From: Streptomyces sp. NBC_01275
Lineage (GTDB): Bacteria; Actinomycetota; Actinomycetes; Streptomycetales; Streptomycetaceae
Length of the DNA stretch: 64,000 bases
Assembly (NCBI RefSeq): GCF_026340655.1
Contig: NZ_JAPEOZ010000001.1
Location: forward strand, 7,130,001-7,194,000
Direction: 5' to 3'
Part shown: piece after piece, positions 52,884-63,509 of the stretch
Layout of the letters: every line of letters begins with the position of its first letter
Numbering within the stretch: position 1 is the stretch's first letter
Translations under genes and position numbers: made by a program
The notes under the pieces: model-generated
Database searches by the model: none
Told to the model about the DNA's origin: nothing
The model's input: only the letters and a program-made list of their open reading frames with translations

Positions 52884-55214
52884 GTGATCCAGGCCTTCGG
52901 ACTGACCAGCAACCCCCGCAAGGCGCTTCCGCCCGCCGTCGACGACGTCTCCTTCGAAGCGCGCGCGGGGCGCGTCACCGTGCTGCTCGGAGCGCCGGGC
53001 GCGGGTAAGACCACGGTGCTGAGACTCATGCTCGAACTCCAACAGGGTCGTGGCCTCACCTACTTCAGAGGCCGCCCCCTGCACCGCATCGCCCACCCCT
53101 CGCGCGAGGTGGGCGTCCTGCTGGGCGACGTACCGGGGCACCCGTCCCGCACCGTCCGGGGCCATCTGCGCATGCTGTGCGCGGCCGCCGGCGTTCCCGC
53201 CCGGCGGGCCGACGAAGTGCTCGAGGTCGTCGGGCTGGTCAGCCTGCGCGACGAACGTCTCGGCACCCTCTCCCGCGGCATGGACCGACGGCTCGGCCTG
53301 GCCTGCACCCTCCTCGGCGACCCGCACACCCTCGTGCTCGACGAGCCGGTCCGCGGTCTCTCCGGCCGCGAAGACCGTTGGCTGCACGGAATGCTGCGCG
53401 CGCATGCGGCCCAGGGCGGCACGGTCCTCATGACCACGGCCGATCCCAAGGAGGCCGCCCGTACCGCGGACCGGGTCGTCACCCTGGAGCAGGGCAAGCT
53501 CGCGGCCGATCAGGAGGTCGCTGACTTCGCTCGCACCCGGCTGCGTCCCCGGGTGGCCGTCCGCAGCCCCCACGCCGCCCGCCTGGCCGCCCTCCTCGCC
53601 AAGGAGGCCCGTACCGCCCACCGCTCCGTCGAGGTCGTGCAGGAGGACGGCAACCGGCTCTCCGTGTACGGCAGTACCTGCGCGCACGTCGGCGAGACCG
53701 CGTTCCGGCACGGCATCCTCGTCCACCAACTCGCCGACGAGACGGGAGACATGGGATCGGGGCCGGGAACAGGACCTGAGGACCTGGCACGGACGTCCGT
53801 CGAGAGCGGCCCGGTCCCTCCGAGCGGTGAACAGATCGGTGAACAGACCGCTGAACAGACTCAGGTCGACCCCCCTGCGCCGAGCGCCGAGGACGTGGAA
53901 GACGCCGACGGTTCACGGGCACCGAGCGGCGCGCGGGAGGACACCGCCGCTCGCACCGCACTCACATCCGACGGCGAACCGCTGCCTTCCCCCGAGCCTG
54001 ACCGGCCGACCGACCCGTCCCCTTCCGACGGCACACCGGCCTCCGAGGGTGAGGTCGAGATGGAGGGCGAGGGCGTGTCCGAGGGGGACGACGAAGTCGA
54101 GGGTGAGGACGAGTCCGAGGGCCAGGACGAGTCCCGGCCCGAACCCGATACCGCCGACAGTCCGACGGAGACGGACGCCCCGGGTGCGCCGCCCCTCGCC
54201 CCCGCCGACGATGAACCGCGACCCACGCCCGAGGCAGCCACCCCCGCGGACGCGTCAGCGAACGAGCTCCACCAGCCCGACGAAGCCGGCACTACCACTG
54301 CCGCCGCCCCAGCCGTCCATCACCCCGTCTCAGCCTCCCCGACGTCACCTGTCACCTTCTCGACCTCGCCCGCACTCCGCCCGCCGACGCCCCGCGCCCT
54401 CGACGCCCTTTCCACTCTCCCGCCCCCCATCGCCGTACGCTCGGCTCCCAGTCCCCTTCGCCCCCTTCGCTACGAACTCCGGCGCGCCACCGGGATCAGC
54501 ACCAGCTTCGTCACCGGCGCCGTCGTGCTGCTCGTCTCGGCCCTCACCGCCGTGCTCCTGGCCCGCATGGGGCACACTCCGCAGGCGCGGCTGCTGGCCG
54601 CGTGGCCCGTGGAGCTGCCGCTGCCGCCGGCGGCGCTCGGTGCGGGGCTGCTCGGCGCGCTCGCCTTCGGAGACGAGTTCCGCCATCCCGCCCTGGCCGC
54701 GGACCGCGGCACCGTGCCCAGGAGACTGGGTGTGCTCACCGCCAAGCTCCTCGTCGCCGCGCTCACCGCGCTGATGCTGGCCTTCCTCACCGTGGGCTGC
54801 AACGCCGAAATGCTCTATCTCGTGTACGGACGGGAGCTCGCGCAAGTTCCCGCGGACTGGCTTCCGCTGAGCGCGAGTTGGCTCGGCCTCGTGATCGGCT
54901 GCGCCTGGGCCGGCGTCCTGGCCGCCGGAGTCTTCCGGTCCGCCACGGCAGGACTCGCCGCGGTGGTCGCCGTACCGGTCGCCGTCGTCCCGGTCGTGCA
55001 GAAGTCCGTGGAGGGCGCGTCCGTGCGGACGGCGGCCGGGTTCTCGATGCGGCTGCGCGAGACGCTTCTGGTGCAGTGGCCCTTCGGGGGAGAGCGCTAT
55101 CTGTCCGCCGTGGCAGGGGTGATCGCCCAACCCGTCGGCGGAGCACTGACGTTGTCGCTGGCCACTTTGCTGTGTGCGTATCTGCTCACGACCCTGCGGA
55201 GCAGGGTGCGATGA
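52884..55214 (+). CDS. Single-polypeptide ABC transporter with long acidic linker
   Basis: 776 residues from GTG 52884; TTG 52875 is possible. No ribosome-binding site is seen; TATCTT at 52871-52876 could be a -10 giving a leaderless mRNA. The ATPase domain has GAPGAGKTT (36-44), signature LSRGMDRRL and Walker B TLVLDEP. Residues about 290-520 are an acidic Pro/Thr/Glu-rich, probably disordered linker. The rest has about six membrane helices (ABC2-type exporter). Substrate unknown. It directly precedes whiH, a conserved position in Streptomyces. Confidence 0.85.
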   Translation: MIQAFGLTSNPRKALPPAVDDVSFEARAGRVTVLLGAPGAGKTTVLRLMLELQQGRGLTYFRGRPLHRIAHPSREVGVLLGDVPGHPSRTVRGHLRMLCAAAGVPARRADEVLEVVGLVSLRDERLGTLSRGMDRRLGLACTLLGDPHTLVLDEPVRGLSGREDRWLHGMLRAHAAQGGTVLMTTADPKEAARTADRVVTLEQGKLAADQEVADFARTRLRPRVAVRSPHAARLAALLAKEARTAHRSVEVVQEDGNRLSVYGSTCAHVGETAFRHGILVHQLADETGDMGSGPGTGPEDLARTSVESGPVPPSGEQIGEQTAEQTQVDPPAPSAEDVEDADGSRAPSGAREDTAARTALTSDGEPLPSPEPDRPTDPSPSDGTPASEGEVEMEGEGVSEGDDEVEGEDESEGQDESRPEPDTADSPTETDAPGAPPLAPADDEPRPTPEAATPADASANELHQPDEAGTTTAAAPAVHHPVSASPTSPVTFSTSPALRPPTPRALDALSTLPPPIAVRSAPSPLRPLRYELRRATGISTSFVTGAVVLLVSALTAVLLARMGHTPQARLLAAWPVELPLPPAALGAGLLGALAFGDEFRHPALAADRGTVPRRLGVLTAKLLVAALTALMLAFLTVGCNAEMLYLVYGRELAQVPADWLPLSASWLGLVIGCAWAGVLAAGVFRSATAGLAAVVAVPVAVVPVVQKSVEGASVRTAAGFSMRLRETLLVQWPFGGERYLSAVAGVIAQPVGGALTLSLATLLCAYLLTTLRSRVR

Positions 55215-55276
55215 CGACCGTCCGAGCCCATCCGATCCTGGCGTGTGCACAACTCCCCGGAGAAAGCCCATTTCTT

Positions 55277-55284
55277 TCCGATAA
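55277..55284 (+). promoter_or_regulatory. Candidate sigma-WhiG -10 element for whiH
   Basis: TCCGATAA matches GCCGATAA in 7 of 8 positions, 93 bases before the whiH start. whiH is known to depend on sigma-WhiG. The expected TAAA -35 at 15-16 bp is not clear; GAAA occurs at 55262-55265 at too short a spacing. Confidence 0.35.
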
Positions 55285-55376
55285 GGCGTCAATTGCGACG
55301 GGGTGAGCGATCACCCTTTCGTGTGCTTTTCACCAAAGACCTCAAGGGAGTTGGAGACAGAGCCGACAAAGGATCC

Positions 55377-56264
55377 GTGAGTACCCTTGCGCACACCATG
55401 ATGACCGCCGCCCGCTCCACCGACTCCGGTCTGGCCGGCCCGGGCGAACTCGACCGCTACCCCTACGCCGAGACCCCTGCCGTCGACCGCATCGGAGCTT
55501 CCGTCTGGGAGAGCGCGGAGCCCGAGCTGGGCCGCGTGGGCCGGCGCAGTGCGGGCAGCCGCGGCCGCGGACTGCACGGCCAACTCGTTCAGCAACTGGG
55601 CCAGATGATCGTCTCGGGTGACCTGGGCGCCGACCGTCCGCTCGTGCCCGAGGAGATCGGCCAGCGCTTCGAGGTCTCCCGCACCGTCGTCCGTGAGTCG
55701 CTTCGCGTCCTGGAGGCCAAGGGCCTGGTCAGCGCCCGGCCGAACGTCGGCACGCGCGTGCGTCCCGTCAGCGACTGGAACCTCCTCGACCCGGACATCA
55801 TCGAGTGGCGCGCCTACGGTCCGCAGCGCGACGACCAGCGGCGCGAGCTGAGCGAGCTGCGCTGGACGATCGAGCCGCTCGCCGCCCGCCTCGCCGCCGG
55901 ACACGGGCGCGAGGACGTCCAGCAGCGACTGGCCGACATGGTCGAGATCATGGGGCATGCCATGGGGCAGGGCGACGCGCTCACCTACTCCCGGGCCGAC
56001 GCCGAGTTCCACAACCTGCTCATCCAGGTCGCAGGCAACCGCATGCTGGAGCACCTCTCCGGGATCGTGTCGGCCGCCCTCCAGGTCTCCGGCGGCCCGG
56101 TCACGGGCTGTGACCGGCCGAACGAGGCATCGCTGGGGCATCACGGCAGGATCGTCGACGCCCTGGCGGCGGGCGACGGCAGCGGGGCCGAGACGGCCAT
56201 GCGTCAGCTGCTCACCGTTCATCCCGAGGTGGAGCGCGTCGTACCGGCGCCGCGCGAACACTGA
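55377..56264 (+). CDS. whiH: Sporulation regulator WhiH (GntR family)
   Basis: 295 residues from GTG 55377 (AAAGGA upstream), starting MSTLAHTMMTAARSTDSG as in known WhiH. The GntR winged helix is GQLVQQLGQMIVSGDLGADRPLVPEEIGQRFEVSRTVVRESLRVLEAKGLV (about residues 65-115), followed by an FCD-type effector domain with metal-binding His residues. WhiH acts in aerial hyphae to promote sporulation septation and is transcribed by sigma-WhiG. It is directly upstream of hrdB. Confidence 0.97.
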   Translation: MSTLAHTMMTAARSTDSGLAGPGELDRYPYAETPAVDRIGASVWESAEPELGRVGRRSAGSRGRGLHGQLVQQLGQMIVSGDLGADRPLVPEEIGQRFEVSRTVVRESLRVLEAKGLVSARPNVGTRVRPVSDWNLLDPDIIEWRAYGPQRDDQRRELSELRWTIEPLAARLAAGHGREDVQQRLADMVEIMGHAMGQGDALTYSRADAEFHNLLIQVAGNRMLEHLSGIVSAALQVSGGPVTGCDRPNEASLGHHGRIVDALAAGDGSGAETAMRQLLTVHPEVERVVPAPREH

Positions 56265-56690
56265 CCGCACACCGTGGGTGGTACGGCCCGGGGACGCCCC
56301 CCCTCCTGTGTCGTCCTCGGTCGCTTCCCCGCCCTCCCGTCGGACCCCGCAGAGCCCGTCACGGGACCTGCGGGGTCCGACCGCGCAACGGGGTCGGTTC
56401 GGTCGTGGCAGCCCGCCGGACGCCAGGGGTGACCTCTTCTGCCCTTCTCTGACCGCTTTTGAGCGGTTACGGGGTGTGACTCGGGCCACGAAGATTGGGC
56501 GTAACGCTTGTGGGAACAACGCGATGACCTAAGAGGTGACAGCCGCGGAGGGAATACGGACGCCGTTCAAGGCGCTGTGCATCTTCCCGGCCCCCGCCCG
56601 CGCCGTCGGCCCACCCCCAGGCCGGTGGTCGGCTCCTGTCCACTGTGGACGGGGCCGGAAGCCGTTTTCCAACGTTCCGAGAGGTTGTTC
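56265..56690. other. whiH-hrdB intergenic region
   Basis: 426 bases. The whiH terminator (56340-56380) is in the first part. The rest must carry the hrdB promoters; a weak TTGTGG/TAAGAG pair at 56508/56530 (16-bp spacer) is possible. No gene seen. Confidence 0.5.
56340..56380 (+). terminator. Terminator of whiH
   Basis: 13-bp arms 56340-56352 and 56368-56380 pair perfectly. The 15-nt loop has its own CCCG/CGGG hairpin. Confidence 0.9.
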
Positions 56691-58229
<1,539 letters not shown>

Positions 58230-58264
58230 GTCGCTCTCGCGCGACACGTCGTGGCGCTACGACG

Positions 58265-58303
58265 CGGAAGGCCCGGTTCCCGATCAGGGAACCGGGCCTT
58301 CCG
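58265..58303 (+). terminator. Terminator of hrdB
   Basis: A perfect 17-bp stem (58265-58281 with 58287-58303) with a GATCA loop, 35 bases after the hrdB stop. Confidence 0.93.
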
Positions 58304-58339
58304 GCTGAGGTGCGCGGGTGCGGGGCGCCGCGCACTGGA

Positions 58340-58373
58340 TCACTCTGGGTGTCCACCGATCACTCCAGAGTGA
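58340..58373 (+). promoter_or_regulatory. Inverted repeat over the protease ribosome-binding region
   Basis: TCACTCTGG (58340-58348) and CCAGAGTGA (58365-58373) are perfectly complementary and end at the GAGGAG of the next gene. They could be an operator or an mRNA hairpin affecting translation. Confidence 0.45.
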
Positions 58374-58383
58374 GGAGTCCTGC

Positions 58384-59241
58384 ATGCGTCGTCCCTTGGT
58401 CCGGGCGCTGGCCCGGCCGTTGGCCCTGGCGGCCGCGGCGATCGCCATACCACTGCTCTCAGCCGCCCCGGCGGCCTCCGACGACGTCGTCGTGGGCGGC
58501 CTTCCCGTCGATGTCTCCCAAAGCCCGTGGACGGTCGCGCTGTCCAGCCGTGACCGGTTCGGAGGCATGCGGTCGGGACAGTTCTGCGGCGGCGTGGCGG
58601 TCAGTACGACCCTGGTGCTCACAGCGGCCCACTGCATGGGCGAGGACGTCCTGGGAGCGCCGCCGGGCCGGGCGCGCGACCTGAAGGTCATCACGGGCCG
58701 TACAGACCTGTACACGGCCGCGGGCCGGGAGATCCCCGTCCGCGCCGTCTGGGTCAATCCGGCCTACGACAGTTCCAGTAACGCCGGGGACTTCGCCGTG
58801 CTGACGCTTGCCGAGCCCATCCCGGCAGCAGAGGTCATCGGTTTGGCCGCCGCGGGCGACGCGGCGTACACGCCCGGAACGGAAGCCACGGTCTACGGCT
58901 GGGGCGACACCACGGGGTTCGGCGCCTACGCCCACAGCCTGCGAGCCGCCCGCGTCCATGTGCTGGCCGACGCGCTCTGCCAACGGGCGTATCCCGGCTC
59001 GACGGACGGCACCTACCTCGCGCAGACCATGGTGTGCGCGGGAGAGGCGCGGGGCGGTCGCGACGGCTGTCAGGGGGACAGCGGCGGGCCGCTGGTCGCA
59101 CAGGGGCGGCTGATCGGACTGGTGTCCTGGGGCAGCGGCTGCGGGAGGCCGGGGAGCCCAGGCGTCTACACGCGCGTCTCGGACGTCGTGCGAGCGCTGA
59201 CTCCCGGCGGTGGTGCCCGGAGGCCGCACACGGCCCGCTGA
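58384..59241 (+). CDS. Secreted trypsin-like serine protease (S1)
   Basis: 285 residues from ATG 58384 (GAGGAG upstream). The signal peptide is basic [15 protein letters not shown] followed by a hydrophobic run and APAASDD. The mature start VVVGG replaces the usual IVGG. The catalytic triad is His in LTAAHC, Asp in [10 protein letters not shown], and Ser in GDSGGPL. Paired cysteines indicate disulfides. The position after hrdB is conserved in Streptomyces. Confidence 0.93.
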   Translation: MRRPLVRALARPLALAAAAIAIPLLSAAPAASDDVVVGGLPVDVSQSPWTVALSSRDRFGGMRSGQFCGGVAVSTTLVLTAAHCMGEDVLGAPPGRARDLKVITGRTDLYTAAGREIPVRAVWVNPAYDSSSNAGDFAVLTLAEPIPAAEVIGLAAAGDAAYTPGTEATVYGWGDTTGFGAYAHSLRAARVHVLADALCQRAYPGSTDGTYLAQTMVCAGEARGGRDGCQGDSGGPLVAQGRLIGLVSWGSGCGRPGSPGVYTRVSDVVRALTPGGGARRPHTAR

Positions 59242-59276
59242 GGGCGCTCGAAACGGCCCGCTGAGGGTGCCCGAAG
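59231..59276. repeat. 23-bp direct duplication spanning the protease stop
   Basis: CGGCCCGCTGAGGGCGCTCG... (59231-59253) is repeated at 59254-59276 with about 19 of 23 positions identical. The first copy contains the TGA stop. Confidence 0.8.
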
Positions 59277-59334
59277 GGGCTGTGCCGTCCCCGTGGAGTT
59301 CTTCACCACGGGGAGGCCTGCAACGCCCATGAGA

Positions 59335-59372
59335 ACGGGCGGCCGCCCTTGTTTCCAGGGGCGGCCGCCCGT
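59335..59372. terminator. Bidirectional terminator between convergent genes
   Basis: A perfect 14-bp stem (59335-59348 and 59359-59372) with a 10-nt loop. A smaller hairpin lies at 59289-59313 (8-bp stem). Confidence 0.85.
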
Positions 59373-59415
59373 GCGCCGGCCTATGCCGGTTCTGGCTCGT
59401 CGTCGACGTGCAGGA

Positions 59416-59646
59416 TCAGCGCTCTTCCTCAGAGGCGGATGCGGGAGCGGTCGTCAGCCGCTCCGTCTCGTCCTGTATCTCAGCGGCGATCTTCTTGAGT
59501 TCCGGCTCGAACTTGCGGCCGTGGTGGGCGCAGAAGAGCAGTTCTCCGCCGCTGAGCAGGACGACGCGCACGTACGCCTGGGCGCCGCAGCGGTCGCAGC
59601 GGTCAGCGGCCGTCATCGGGCTCGCGGGGGTCAGAACAGTAGTCAC
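59416..59646 (-). CDS. DUF7455 zinc-ribbon-like small protein
   Basis: 76 residues. CDRCGAQA and LLFCAHHGRK form a Cys/His zinc-site pattern (CxxC...CxxH), with a helical C-terminal half (ELKKIAAEIQDETERL). The family is widespread in actinobacteria and uncharacterised; it sits beside hrdB and parE in many Streptomyces. It is divergent from parE. Confidence 0.88.
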   Translation of the reverse strand: MTTVLTPASPMTAADRCDRCGAQAYVRVVLLSGGELLFCAHHGRKFEPELKKIAAEIQDETERLTTAPASASEEER

Positions 59647-60088
59647 GTCGCCTCTTCTCTAGCTCGACGAGCTGTCGTACCAGGGTCAACATCCAACCAG
59701 CCCCAAAACGTTCCCGCTCGTGGCTTCTCCTCGAAAAAATCTTTCCAGGTGGCCGTCTGCTGCCGGTTTGGCGGCGAATGTGCCGTATTGCGTGTCTGTG
59801 GTGCTTACGGGTTCGCGCTGTCGGTCATGGTTCGGTCCTCCCGGCTGGGTTGCCGGTTTGTTCATGAGGACGTGCCCGGAGCCTAAATGGTTCATGCGTC
59901 GAAGGGAACGTGATATGTACTTCACTCCATCGAGGGATCGAACACTCATGCGACGCTGGACTAGTCTGAGTTGAGACGAGGGTGGCGTTACAACGGCTCT
60001 ACCAGGCCTCGGTACCCTCTTGGCGGCGAATGAAGCCGCGCCCTTACCCAGAAGGGCCCCACCTGAAATTCAGCGAGGAGCGAACCGC
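59647..60088. other. Divergent promoter region before parE
   Basis: 442 bases. AT-richer than its surroundings, as expected for promoters. No convincing gene; short open frames here lack protein-like features. A possible parE -10 is TAGTCT near 59963. Confidence 0.5.
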
Positions 60089-62209
60089 GTGACCGCCGAG
60101 ACGTCCGTGCCGTCCACAGCGCTGCTGACAGGAGCAGACCGGGACGGTTCCAACTACACCGCGCGGCACCTGCTCGTCCTCGAAGGTCTCGAGGCCGTGC
60201 GGAAGCGCCCGGGTATGTACATCGGCTCGACCGACAGCCGTGGTCTGATGCACTGCCTGTGGGAGATCATCGACAACTCCGTCGACGAAGCCCTCGGTGG
60301 CTACTGCGACCACATCGAGGTGATCCTCCACGACGACGCCTCGGTCGAGGTGCGCGACAACGGTCGTGGCATCCCCGTCGACGTCGAGCCCAAGACCGGC
60401 CTCTCCGGGGTCGAGGTCGTCATGACCAAGCTGCACGCCGGCGGAAAGTTCGGCGGCGGCTCCTATGCCGCCTCCGGCGGTCTGCACGGCGTCGGCGCCT
60501 CCGTGGTCAACGCCCTGTCGGCCCGCCTCGACGTCGAGGTCGACCGCAGTGGCAACACCCATGCGATCAGTTTCCGGCGCGGCGTTCCCGGCGCCTTCGC
60601 CGCGGACGGTCCCGACGCCAAGTTCGAGACGGGCGGCCTGCGCAAGACCAAGCGGATCGCCAGGACCCGCACCGGCACGCGCGTGCGGTACTGGGCCGAC
60701 CGGCAGATCTTCCTCAAGGACGCCAAGCTCTCCCTGGAGCACCTCCACCAGCGCGCTCGCCAGACCGCGTTCCTGGTGCCGGGCCTGACCCTCGTCGTCC
60801 GTGACGAGTACGGCCTCGGAGAAGGCGGCAGCAAGGGGGAGGAGTCCTTCCGCTTCGACGGCGGCATCAGCGAGTTCTGCGAGTACCTGGCCACCGACAA
60901 GGCCGTCTGCGACGTCCTCCGCTTCACCGGGCAGGGCACCTTCAAGGAGACCGTCCCGGTCCTGGACGAGCACGGCCAGATGACCCCCACGGAGGTCACC
61001 CGCGAGCTCGGCGTCGACGTGGCGATGCGGTGGGGCACCGGTTACGACACGACCCTCCGGTCGTTCGTCAACATCATCGCCACGCCCAAGGGCGGCACCC
61101 ATGTCGCGGGCTTCGAGCAGGCGGTCGCCAAGACGATGAACGAGGTGCTGCGCGCCAAGAAGCTGCTGCGCGTCGCCGAGGACGACATCGTCAAGGACGA
61201 TGCCCTGGAGGGCCTGACCGCCGTCGTCACGGTCCGTCTCGCCGAACCCCAGTTCGAAGGTCAGACCAAGGAGATCCTGGGCACCTCGGCGGCCCGCCGC
61301 ATCGTGAACACCGTGATCTCCAAGGAGCTCAAGGCGTTCCTGACCTCCACCAAGCGTGATGCCGCAGCTCAGGCGCGCGTCGTCATGGAGAAGGCGGTCG
61401 CCGCCGCGCGAACGCGTATCGCGGCCCGGCAGCACAAGGACGCGCAGCGCCGTAAGACGGCCCTGGAGTCCTCGTCCCTGCCCGCCAAGCTCGCCGACTG
61501 CCGTAGCGACGACGTCGAGCGCAGTGAGCTGTTCATCGTCGAGGGAGACTCCGCGCTCGGTACGGCGAAGCTCGCCCGGAACTCCGAGTTCCAGGCGCTG
61601 CTGCCGATCCGGGGCAAGATCCTCAACGTCCAGAAGTCGTCCGTGACCGACATGCTCAAGAACGCCGAGTGCGGCGCGATCATCCAGGTCATAGGGGCGG
61701 GCTCCGGGCGCACCTTCGACATCGACGCCGCCCGCTACGGCAAGATCATCATGATGACCGACGCCGACGTCGACGGCTCCCACATCCGGACCCTGCTCCT
61801 GACGCTCTTCCACCGCTACATGCGGCCCATGGTCGAGTCGGGCCGGGTGTTCGCCGCGGTGCCCCCGCTGCATCGCATCGAGCTCGTCCAGCCCAAGAAG
61901 GGCCAGGACAAGTACGTGTACACGTACTCGGACCGTGAGCTGCGCGACAAGCTGATGGAGTTCCAGAGCAAGAACGTCCGCTACAAGGACTCGATCCAGC
62001 GCTACAAGGGTCTGGGCGAGATGGACGCCGACCAGCTGGCCGAGACGACGATGGATCCGCGCCATCGCACCCTGCGTCGCATCAACCTCTCCGACCTGGA
62101 GTCGGCGGAACAGGTGTTCGACCTGCTCATGGGCAACGATGTGGCCCCGCGCAAGGAGTTCATCTCCAGCTCGGCGGCGACGCTGGACCGGTCACGCATC
62201 GACGCGTAG
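60089..62209 (+). CDS. parE: DNA topoisomerase IV subunit B (ParE)
   Basis: 706 residues from GTG 60089 (GAGGAG upstream). The GHKL ATPase part includes EIIDNSVDEAL, VRDNGRGIPVD and GLHGVGASVVNALS. The TOPRIM part has EGDSALG and DADVDGSHI, which bind Mg. It would decatenate chromosomes with a ParC subunit not in this window. In S. coelicolor the homologue beside hrdB was first called gyrB2. Gyrase is less likely because gyrB normally lies near dnaA. Confidence 0.95.
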   Translation: MTAETSVPSTALLTGADRDGSNYTARHLLVLEGLEAVRKRPGMYIGSTDSRGLMHCLWEIIDNSVDEALGGYCDHIEVILHDDASVEVRDNGRGIPVDVEPKTGLSGVEVVMTKLHAGGKFGGGSYAASGGLHGVGASVVNALSARLDVEVDRSGNTHAISFRRGVPGAFAADGPDAKFETGGLRKTKRIARTRTGTRVRYWADRQIFLKDAKLSLEHLHQRARQTAFLVPGLTLVVRDEYGLGEGGSKGEESFRFDGGISEFCEYLATDKAVCDVLRFTGQGTFKETVPVLDEHGQMTPTEVTRELGVDVAMRWGTGYDTTLRSFVNIIATPKGGTHVAGFEQAVAKTMNEVLRAKKLLRVAEDDIVKDDALEGLTAVVTVRLAEPQFEGQTKEILGTSAARRIVNTVISKELKAFLTSTKRDAAAQARVVMEKAVAAARTRIAARQHKDAQRRKTALESSSLPAKLADCRSDDVERSELFIVEGDSALGTAKLARNSEFQALLPIRGKILNVQKSSVTDMLKNAECGAIIQVIGAGSGRTFDIDAARYGKIIMMTDADVDGSHIRTLLLTLFHRYMRPMVESGRVFAAVPPLHRIELVQPKKGQDKYVYTYSDRELRDKLMEFQSKNVRYKDSIQRYKGLGEMDADQLAETTMDPRHRTLRRINLSDLESAEQVFDLLMGNDVAPRKEFISSSAATLDRSRIDA

Positions 62210-62963
62210 GCGCTCCGCTCGGCTGCCCTTGGCTGCGGCTCGGCTCCGTTCAGGGGCCGGGCCGTTGGTCGGGTGGTCGGGGGTGGACGACTGGGTTGGA
62301 TGGCGCTGAGCTGGCTGGGGCTGCGTGCCGTCGGCTGGGGCTGCCTGAGCGCGGCCGGATTCGGTGATCGGCTCCGGGCGGGGACTTCGGGTTGGGCAAC
62401 CAGCCCGGGTGCCGGGTGCCGGGACGCGACCGGCGGCCTGCTCGGGGTGACCGGCTGCGGAGCGCGTTCCGGCGGTCGGGCCGACCGGGCCGGACGGGCT
62501 GACCGAGCCGGACAGCCGGGCCTCGTGGCCGGGCTGATCTGGTGCGAGCGCGCTTGTGTCGGTGAGGCCCGCTCGGCGCTGCCATCCGGTCCGACCACCT
62601 CACCCAGTCTGTCCGGCCCGGTCGGCTCATCCGGCTCATCCGGCTCATCCGGCCCGTCTGGCTCATCTGGTCCGTCTGGTCCGTCTGGCTCACGCCGTCC
62701 GTCCGGTCGGCCCGCCGACCCGGGTTCTCTGCCCGGTGCCCAGCCTGTTCGGTCCGCCCGCCGGGCGAGAGGACGAGGCTGCCGGCCAGTCCGCGACCAG
62801 CGGTGTTCAGCAGGGTTCTCCACCCAGGGGTGGAGCTCCTGACCTCCCCGAATCCACCCATGATCCACCCTGGCTCCGATCTGCGGACCTGCACGATTCC
62901 GTAGCGTCGAAGGCGTCGGCAGCGCTGGCTGTCGGCATCGTCTTCCCGCTCACGGAGGCAGCG
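62210..62963. other. Repeat-rich intergenic region after parE
   Basis: 754 bases without a convincing gene. It contains 9-bp repeats (62624-62686) and many short CCGG/GGCTGGG echoes. An 8-bp stem lies at 62818-62835. A long plus-strand frame runs through it into the next gene, but the composition is repetitive. Confidence 0.55.
62624..62686. repeat. 9-bp repeat array (GGCTCATCC-type) x7
   Basis: Three perfect GGCTCATCC units followed by four variants (GGCCCGTCT, GGCTCATCT, GGTCCGTCT twice). Period 9, as in the DUF4192 and 39.6-kb arrays. Confidence 0.88.
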
Positions 62964-63509
62964 ATGTCCGGGCTAGTCAACACACTGGTGATCGTGGCCG
63001 TGGTCGCACTGGTGATCGTGCGGCAGTTCCGCGCAAACCGCGTCGACACGGACCGCCGATGGTGGATCCTGCCCGGCGTCCTGGCCGTCATAGCGCTGCG
63101 TGACCATGGTCTGCTGGATGCTCATCACCACACCGCTTCGGTGCTGCTGATCGCCGCCGAGCTGACGGTGGGCCTGGCGACCGGAGCCGGCTGGGCGTGG
63201 ACCACCCGGGTCTGGGTGGAGCCGGACGGCGCGGTGTGGAGCAAGAGCACCAAGGCGAGTGCGGGCGTCTGGGGCGTCGGCATCGGTCTGCGCCTGGGTC
63301 TCTTCGCGTTCGGCGCGCTGCTGGGCGTCCACCAGAACAGCTCGGCCCTGCTGCTGGCGCTCGCGGGCACCCTGCTGGTCCGCTCCGGGATCCTGAGGTG
63401 GCGCGCACAGTCCCTGCACCGGTCGTCCGCGTCCGCGCACCAGCCCTCCGTACACGGCACGGCGTACGGTGACCACGAGGTCCGGTCCGCGTGGAAGGAG
63501 CGCGTGTGA
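62964..63509 (+). CDS. DUF1453/CcdC-like membrane protein
   Basis: 181 residues from ATG 62964 (GGAGG upstream). An N-terminal helix (VNTLVIVAVVALVIVRQF) is followed by a family-like RRWWILPGVLAVIAL segment and two or three more helices. It overlaps the next start by four bases (GTGA), so the two are co-translated. Function unknown. Confidence 0.8.
   Translation: MSGLVNTLVIVAVVALVIVRQFRANRVDTDRRWWILPGVLAVIALRDHGLLDAHHHTASVLLIAAELTVGLATGAGWAWTTRVWVEPDGAVWSKSTKASAGVWGVGIGLRLGLFAFGALLGVHQNSSALLLALAGTLLVRSGILRWRAQSLHRSSASAHQPSVHGTAYGDHEVRSAWKERV

Noticed and set aside
56540..56600. Sigma-R type promoter for hrdB (GGAAT...GTT)
   Set aside because: GGGAAT is present near 56550 but no GTT at 18-19 bp spacing.
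59720..59974. 84-codon plus-strand frame before parE
   Set aside because: Overlaps the promoter region, no ribosome-binding site, and no protein-like features.
62273..62842. 189-codon plus-strand frame after parE
   Set aside because: Low-complexity, repeat-derived composition, no ribosome-binding site or family match.
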